From an uncultured bacterium (GTDB taxonomy: Bacteria > Bacillota > Clostridia > Lachnospirales > Lachnospiraceae), in the NCBI GenBank assembly GCA_905215405.1, contig CAJMQE010000062.1, positions 1-22,833 of the forward strand: a DNA stretch of 22,833 nucleotides, given 5' to 3'. Below the pieces are notes generated by a model that had not been told where the DNA came from, did not search any database, and worked only from the letters and a program-made list of their open reading frames with translations. The translations under genes and the position numbers were made by a program. Positions 19,676-22,833 of this stretch are shown one piece after another (position 1 is the stretch's first letter; each line of letters starts with the position of its first letter).

Positions 19676-20968
19676 ATGAATTATTTTATGATGACACTGA
19701 ATGTGGTTTCCCATATGTTCATGTTATCCTTCATCTTTTATTTTACGGAACATAAATATAATTACGAACGGACGGTAATCAGTCTTTTTATCATGCTGCT
19801 GTGTTTTGTTTTTCTGGAATCGCTGCGTTGCCTGTTCTTTTTTCCGTCCAGGTTCGTGAACGTGCTGGTAACACTACCTGAAATTATTTTGATGCAGTTG
19901 ACGGTCATTTGGCTATCGGAAAGTGATATCGCAAGAGCAATCTTCACAGGGATCAACCGAGCCTGCTATGTCCTTGCTGGAAATGTATCCAGAGTGATGG
20001 TACAGTATCTGACTAAGAATTATACAATCGGCCTTGTGACAGCATTTACGATCGATCTGATCATTCTGGTTGTGCTTGTGGAGACAATGCAGAAACACTA
20101 TCTGGAGATGATAAAGAATGACACCGTTAAGTGGAACAGGCTGTGTTGCATTCCAGCTATGGTCTATGTGTGCATTTATTCGTTGATCGTCTATCCTTCT
20201 TCAATATCTACGACGCCGGAAAATGGGATCGCAGCGGCCATTCTGATTCTGCTGATGTTCATATCCTATGCATTGATCTTCTGTATGGTCAGAACGGTCG
20301 TGGAACGGGATCAGCTGGAGCATAGTAATGAACTGATCAGAGCATATGCACAGGGGCTGGAGAAAGAATCAGCAGTAATCCATAAATGTAATGAACGGGT
20401 AGCAGTTATTCGACATGATCTGAAACATTTTGTGGTCATGTTATCCGGGCTTTTGGAAGAAGAGGATTATGAGGGGATACGAACAGTACTGAAAAAATAT
20501 GGCTCGGCCATCGATGAACAGAAAGTACATATCTACTGTGAAAATGCACATGTGAACAGTATACTGAATTGTTTTGTCGCAAGGGCACAGACGGCTGGAG
20601 TCAGTCTGAAGATCAAGACCGATATCCCCCAGAATTTGCCCGTTGATTCAATGGAATTTGCGGTTGTAATGGCGAATCTGCTTGAAAATGCAGTAAATGC
20701 TGCGGGTGAAATCGAGTCACAGGAGAAATATATCGATGTCTATGCACACAGAGTCAATCATCAGCTGATCGTCGACATTACCAATACGTATTGTGGAAAT
20801 CTGCTTTTGAATGAAAGTACCGGGTTACCGGTATCAGAAAAAGGAGAACATCATGGCTTTGGAATGCGGAGTGTTTCGGCGTTTGCAACAAAGTACAATC
20901 TGATCTTTGACTGTGCAATCGAGGATCGGGTATTTCATGCCAGACTGTTGATGGCGGATGTGGATTAG
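19676..20968 (+). CDS. GHKL sensor histidine kinase (AgrC-like)
   Basis: A 430-residue membrane kinase. The N-terminal half has about six hydrophobic segments (roughly 5-23, 33-55, 62-81, 92-110, 118-137 and 157-205 as two), then a short coiled linker. The phospho-acceptor His247 lies in VIRHDLKHF, the N box is NLLENAVNAA (334-343, N338) and the G box is HHGFGMRSV (392-400). The CA domain is of the GHKL class that lacks clear F-box motifs, typical of peptide-sensing kinases. It follows its LytTR partner by one base. No agrB or agrD gene is in the window, so its signal is unknown. A tandem repeat begins at its stop codon, and a terminator follows. Confidence 0.93.
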   Translation: MNYFMMTLNVVSHMFMLSFIFYFTEHKYNYERTVISLFIMLLCFVFLESLRCLFFFPSRFVNVLVTLPEIILMQLTVIWLSESDIARAIFTGINRACYVLAGNVSRVMVQYLTKNYTIGLVTAFTIDLIILVVLVETMQKHYLEMIKNDTVKWNRLCCIPAMVYVCIYSLIVYPSSISTTPENGIAAAILILLMFISYALIFCMVRTVVERDQLEHSNELIRAYAQGLEKESAVIHKCNERVAVIRHDLKHFVVMLSGLLEEEDYEGIRTVLKKYGSAIDEQKVHIYCENAHVNSILNCFVARAQTAGVSLKIKTDIPQNLPVDSMEFAVVMANLLENAVNAAGEIESQEKYIDVYAHRVNHQLIVDITNTYCGNLLLNESTGLPVSEKGEHHGFGMRSVSAFATKYNLIFDCAIEDRVFHARLLMADVD

Positions 20969-21045
20969 AAAATAGGGATAGAAAATAACTATGGAAGATA
21001 ACTATGGAAGATAACTATGGAAAATTACTATAGAAAATAAGAAAA
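20968..21045. repeat. 13-bp tandem repeat starting at the kinase stop codon
   Basis: Six adjacent 13-base units, variants of GAAGATAACTATG, start at 20968, 20981, 20994, 21007, 21020 and 21033. The units at 20994 and 21007 are identical; the outer ones are degenerate. The first base is the last base of the TAG stop. The array runs into the left arm of the terminator. The 13-base period rules out a coding repeat. Confidence 0.85.
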
Positions 21046-21074
21046 ACCATCTGGAACGTCCAGGTGGTTTTTTT
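21042..21074 (+). terminator. terminator of the LytTR/kinase unit
   Basis: AAAAACCATCTGG (21042-21054) pairs with CCAGGTGGTTTTT (21060-21072) with one G-T pair and a 5-base AACGT loop, ending in T at 21074. The A-rich left arm may also stop transcripts arriving on the other strand. Confidence 0.9.
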
Positions 21075-21133
21075 AATAACATACTATACTTATCATTGTT
21101 TTCCATCAATCAGGTATCATGGATGCCTAATGG

Positions 21134-21157
21134 AAAATAAAAGAGGTTGTCCTCTTA
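21134..21157 (-). terminator. terminator of the KdgF-like cupin gene
   Basis: Read on the - strand, AAGAGG overlaps the stop codon, then ACAA, then CCTCTT followed by TTATTTT. The preceding A-rich codons can extend the stem with a bulge. It sits on the stop codon, with no 3' untranslated gap. Confidence 0.65.
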
Positions 21158-21481
21158 TTTTTTAAGAAAATCTTCTCTCTTTGGGTTAAATACATCGACC
21201 AGAATGCCATCTTCAAGAGCAAGAACGCCATGTTCTGAGTTAGAAGGCATGTATACACTGTCTCCCTTTGTTACAACTTTTGTCTGACCGGAAATTGTGA
21301 ATTCGAAACTTCCTTCAGCTACATAACTGATCTGTAAGTGTTCGTGTTTGTGCAGGTTGCCTTTGGCACCTTTCTTAAATGTGATTTCGCACATCATTAA
21401 ATCGTCTGAGTAGGAAAGAATTTTGCGAGTAACACCTGGTTCACAATTTGTAGGTGTAACATCTTGATTAAATGTAAACAT
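21155..21481 (-). CDS. kdgF: KdgF-like cupin (unsaturated uronate conversion)
   Basis: A 108-residue single-domain cupin. Cupin motif 1 is G38-x5-H44-x-H46-x3-Q50-x6-G57, with Gln replacing the usual Glu; motif 2 is G73-x5-P79-x-N81-x2-H84. H44, H46, Q50 and H84 are the expected metal ligands, and the Gln version with the C-terminal LVDVFNPKREDFL is typical of KdgF. KdgF linearises the unsaturated monouronate released from pectin or alginate on its way to keto-deoxy sugar. The frame can be read up to 21559, but AGGAGG 8 bases before ATG 21481 decides the start. It is divergent from a pectinesterase gene, which supports a pectin role. Other small cupins look similar, so the symbol is tentative. 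Confidence 0.75.
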   Translation of the reverse strand: MFTFNQDVTPTNCEPGVTRKILSYSDDLMMCEITFKKGAKGNLHKHEHLQISYVAEGSFEFTISGQTKVVTKGDSVYMPSNSEHGVLALEDGILVDVFNPKREDFLKK

Positions 21482-21514
21482 ATTTTTAGCCTCCTGAAAT
21501 TTAGATAAAACTTT

Positions 21515-21533
21515 TGTAACACCGGAATGTAAC
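21515..21533. promoter_or_regulatory. direct repeat in the cupin leader, possible regulatory site
   Basis: TGTAAC occurs at 21515-21520 and again at 21528-21533, 13 bases apart, between the cupin promoter and its ribosome site. The repeats are short, so this is only a candidate. Confidence 0.2.
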
Positions 21534-21566
21534 TTTAGAATAAATAAGAAATCAGTCATCCGGCAA

Positions 21567-21595
21567 ATTATATGTAAAACGTCTCATAATGTATA
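21567..21595 (-). promoter_or_regulatory. promoter of the KdgF-like cupin gene
   Basis: On the - strand, TATACA (21595-21590) lies 17 bases before a perfect TATAAT (21572-21567). Transcription would start near 21560, about 80 bases before the start codon. The -35 matches four of six consensus bases. Confidence 0.55.
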
Positions 21596-21643
21596 ATATA
21601 ACAAATATAATAAATAAATTCTAGTGAAAAATTGCCTAAATAG

Positions 21644-21673
21644 TTGGTAAAAAATACAAAATTGATGTATAAT
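21644..21673 (+). promoter_or_regulatory. promoter of the pectinesterase gene
   Basis: TTGGTA (21644-21649), an 18-base spacer and a perfect TATAAT (21668-21673). Transcription would start near 21680, about 40 bases before the gene. The 238-base divergent region between the cupin and pectinesterase genes is very AT-rich and carries both promoters, so a shared regulator could act there; no clear inverted-repeat operator is seen. Confidence 0.65.
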
Positions 21674-21719
21674 TATTCTTACTTACGGACGAAAAATATG
21701 TGACAGGAGGAAGAAAAAG

Positions 21720-22757
21720 ATGAAAATCGTTGTTTCAAAAGAGAAAAACGGAGATTGTGAAACAATCGGTGAGGCACTTGAGAAAGCACGGAAATACCGC
21801 AAGACAGGCGCATCTGACAGGATTATCATCTACATAGGAAAAGGTGTCTATCAGGAGAAATTAGTAGTAGATTGTCAAAATATTAGCATGATTGGCGAAA
21901 ATGTACAAGAAACAATCATCACATATGGTGATTATGCTAAAAAGCATATGCCGGATGGAACGGAGTATGGCACTTTCAGGACTGCAACGGTAAGAATTGA
22001 TGCAGATTATTTCCTTGCAGAAAATATAACATTTATCAATGCTTCTGGAAATGGAAAAGAATATGGACAGGCAATCGCACTTTATGTAGAAGGCGATTGT
22101 GTCAGCTTTCACGACTGTCGTATGATCGGCTGCCAGGACACACTGTTTACTGCGCCTCTTCCACCAAAGAAAAAAACAGGCGGAAATGGGCATGGACCAA
22201 AGGCAGAAGGAGACAGGAGAAATGGCAGACAGTATTATGACAACTGCTATATTCGTGGAGACATTGATTTTATTTTTGGTGGAGCGACATCTTATTTTGA
22301 GGGATGTGAGATCTTTTCCAATTATGGGGTGATCGAAGACGAAGCCAGATTGCCGGAAAAAGGACCAGATGACAGGATCTGTGGATATGTGACAGCAGCA
22401 TGTACAAAGCAGGGACAGGAATACGGATATGTCTTTCATAACTGTCGTTTTACATCAGATTGTCCTGCAAACACCGTATATCTTGGTCGCCCATGGAGAG
22501 ACTTTGCAAAGACGGTTCTTATTGACTGTAAACTTGGCGAACATATTAAAAAAGAAGGCTGGTACGACTGGGGAAGAACGGAAGCAAGAAAAACTGCATA
22601 TTACGCAGAATATAACAGCCATAAAGATGACGAAGTGGCACGACCTAACAATATTGAGCGTGAAAAATGGACATTTCAGCTCACAAAGGATGAGGCAGAA
22701 AAGTATACCAGAAGCAGAGTACTTGGCAATTGGGATATGGAGCAGACAATACAGTGA
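21720..22757 (+). CDS. pectin methylesterase (CE8 family), leaderless
   Basis: This 345-residue right-handed beta-helix enzyme removes methyl groups from homogalacturonan. CE8 catalytic positions are intact: Q117 in YGQAIAL, Q139 and D140 in GCQDTLF, the nucleophile D183 in GDIDFIFGGA, and R257 and W259 in YLGRPWRDF. There is no signal peptide (it begins MKIVVSKEKNGDCETIGEAL), so it likely acts in the cytoplasm on imported oligogalacturonides. An insertion at about 146-168, basic and Gly/Pro-rich (PLPPKKKTGGNGHGPK and following), lies between the QD motif and the RQYYDNCYI strand, near the substrate cleft; similar insertions occur in other bacterial leaderless homologues. AGGAGG lies 9 bases before ATG. 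It is divergent from a KdgF-like cupin gene. Confidence 0.93.
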   Translation: MKIVVSKEKNGDCETIGEALEKARKYRKTGASDRIIIYIGKGVYQEKLVVDCQNISMIGENVQETIITYGDYAKKHMPDGTEYGTFRTATVRIDADYFLAENITFINASGNGKEYGQAIALYVEGDCVSFHDCRMIGCQDTLFTAPLPPKKKTGGNGHGPKAEGDRRNGRQYYDNCYIRGDIDFIFGGATSYFEGCEIFSNYGVIEDEARLPEKGPDDRICGYVTAACTKQGQEYGYVFHNCRFTSDCPANTVYLGRPWRDFAKTVLIDCKLGEHIKKEGWYDWGRTEARKTAYYAEYNSHKDDEVARPNNIEREKWTFQLTKDEAEKYTRSRVLGNWDMEQTIQ

Positions 22758-22833
22758 TAAAAAATAGTGAAAAAAATAGAGGCTTCGTGTATAGTTGTGG
22801 CTAACTCCACCTCAAATTTATAAATTTACAATT

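Noticed and set aside
22758..22833. GTGG/CCAC stem near the right edge as terminator of the pectinesterase gene
   Set aside because: Only 4 pairs with no T-run; the sequence ends before a real terminator can be judged.

Overview
This window looks like chromosomal DNA of an anaerobic gut Firmicute, most likely a member of the Lachnospiraceae. The evidence is moderate AT richness, strong AGGAGG-type ribosome binding sites, SpoIIE-free low-GC gene style, a TM1266-type hydrogenase-system regulator, a type 1B PyrK/PyrD pair, LytTR/GHKL signalling genes and a cytoplasmic-type pectinesterase. The taxonomic call is inference from gene content; there is no rRNA in the window. Almost every base belongs to a gene or a recognisable regulatory element, and no gene-free stretch exceeds 300 bases. 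No insertion sequence, phage, CRISPR array, tRNA or rRNA was seen.

Layout. (1) 1-1.4 kb: a terminator from an unseen upstream gene, then a TM1266-like regulator and a lone ABC-transporter substrate-binding lipoprotein. (2) 1.4-6 kb: single-gene units. These are an orphan FliD-like secreted/structural protein with its own extended -10 promoter, a SEC-C metal-binding protein, a convergent two-pass membrane protein with an unassigned extracytoplasmic domain, a SAM methyltransferase and the redox chaperone Hsp33 (hslO). (3) 6-11 kb: a de novo pyrimidine cluster pyrC-pyrF-pyrK-pyrD-pyrE, with a promoter in front of pyrC and a second good promoter in front of pyrE. carAB and pyrB are not in the window. 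(4) 11-14.2 kb: a 50-residue membrane peptide, a VanZ-like protein, a small four-helix membrane protein and an M29-family aminopeptidase with a long extra N-terminal region. (5) 14.3-18.1 kb: a purine cluster purE-purM-purN-purD, with a strong promoter flanked by a 10-bp inverted repeat and closed by an elaborate two-tier terminator. (6) 18.1-21.1 kb: an AAC(3)-type N-acetyltransferase followed by an AgrA-like LytTR regulator and an AgrC-like GHKL sensor kinase, with no peptide pheromone gene beside them. (7) 21.1-22.8 kb: a divergent pair, a KdgF-like cupin and a leaderless pectin methylesterase, suggesting intracellular handling of methylated (oligo)galacturonides.

No clearly new multi-gene system is evident. 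The most worthwhile leads are regulatory: inverted repeats at the pyrC, pyrE and purE promoters; a long hairpin between pyrF and pyrK; a competing-stem arrangement before the VanZ-like gene; and two unrelated short tandem repeats (14 and 13 bp) that each begin at the stop codon of a gene. The protein leads are the orphan FliD-like protein, the extended M29 aminopeptidase and the orphan TM1266/substrate-binding-protein pair. Several reading frames start further in than the longest possible frame, because terminators, promoters or Shine-Dalgarno sites rule out the longer version; those choices are explained per gene.
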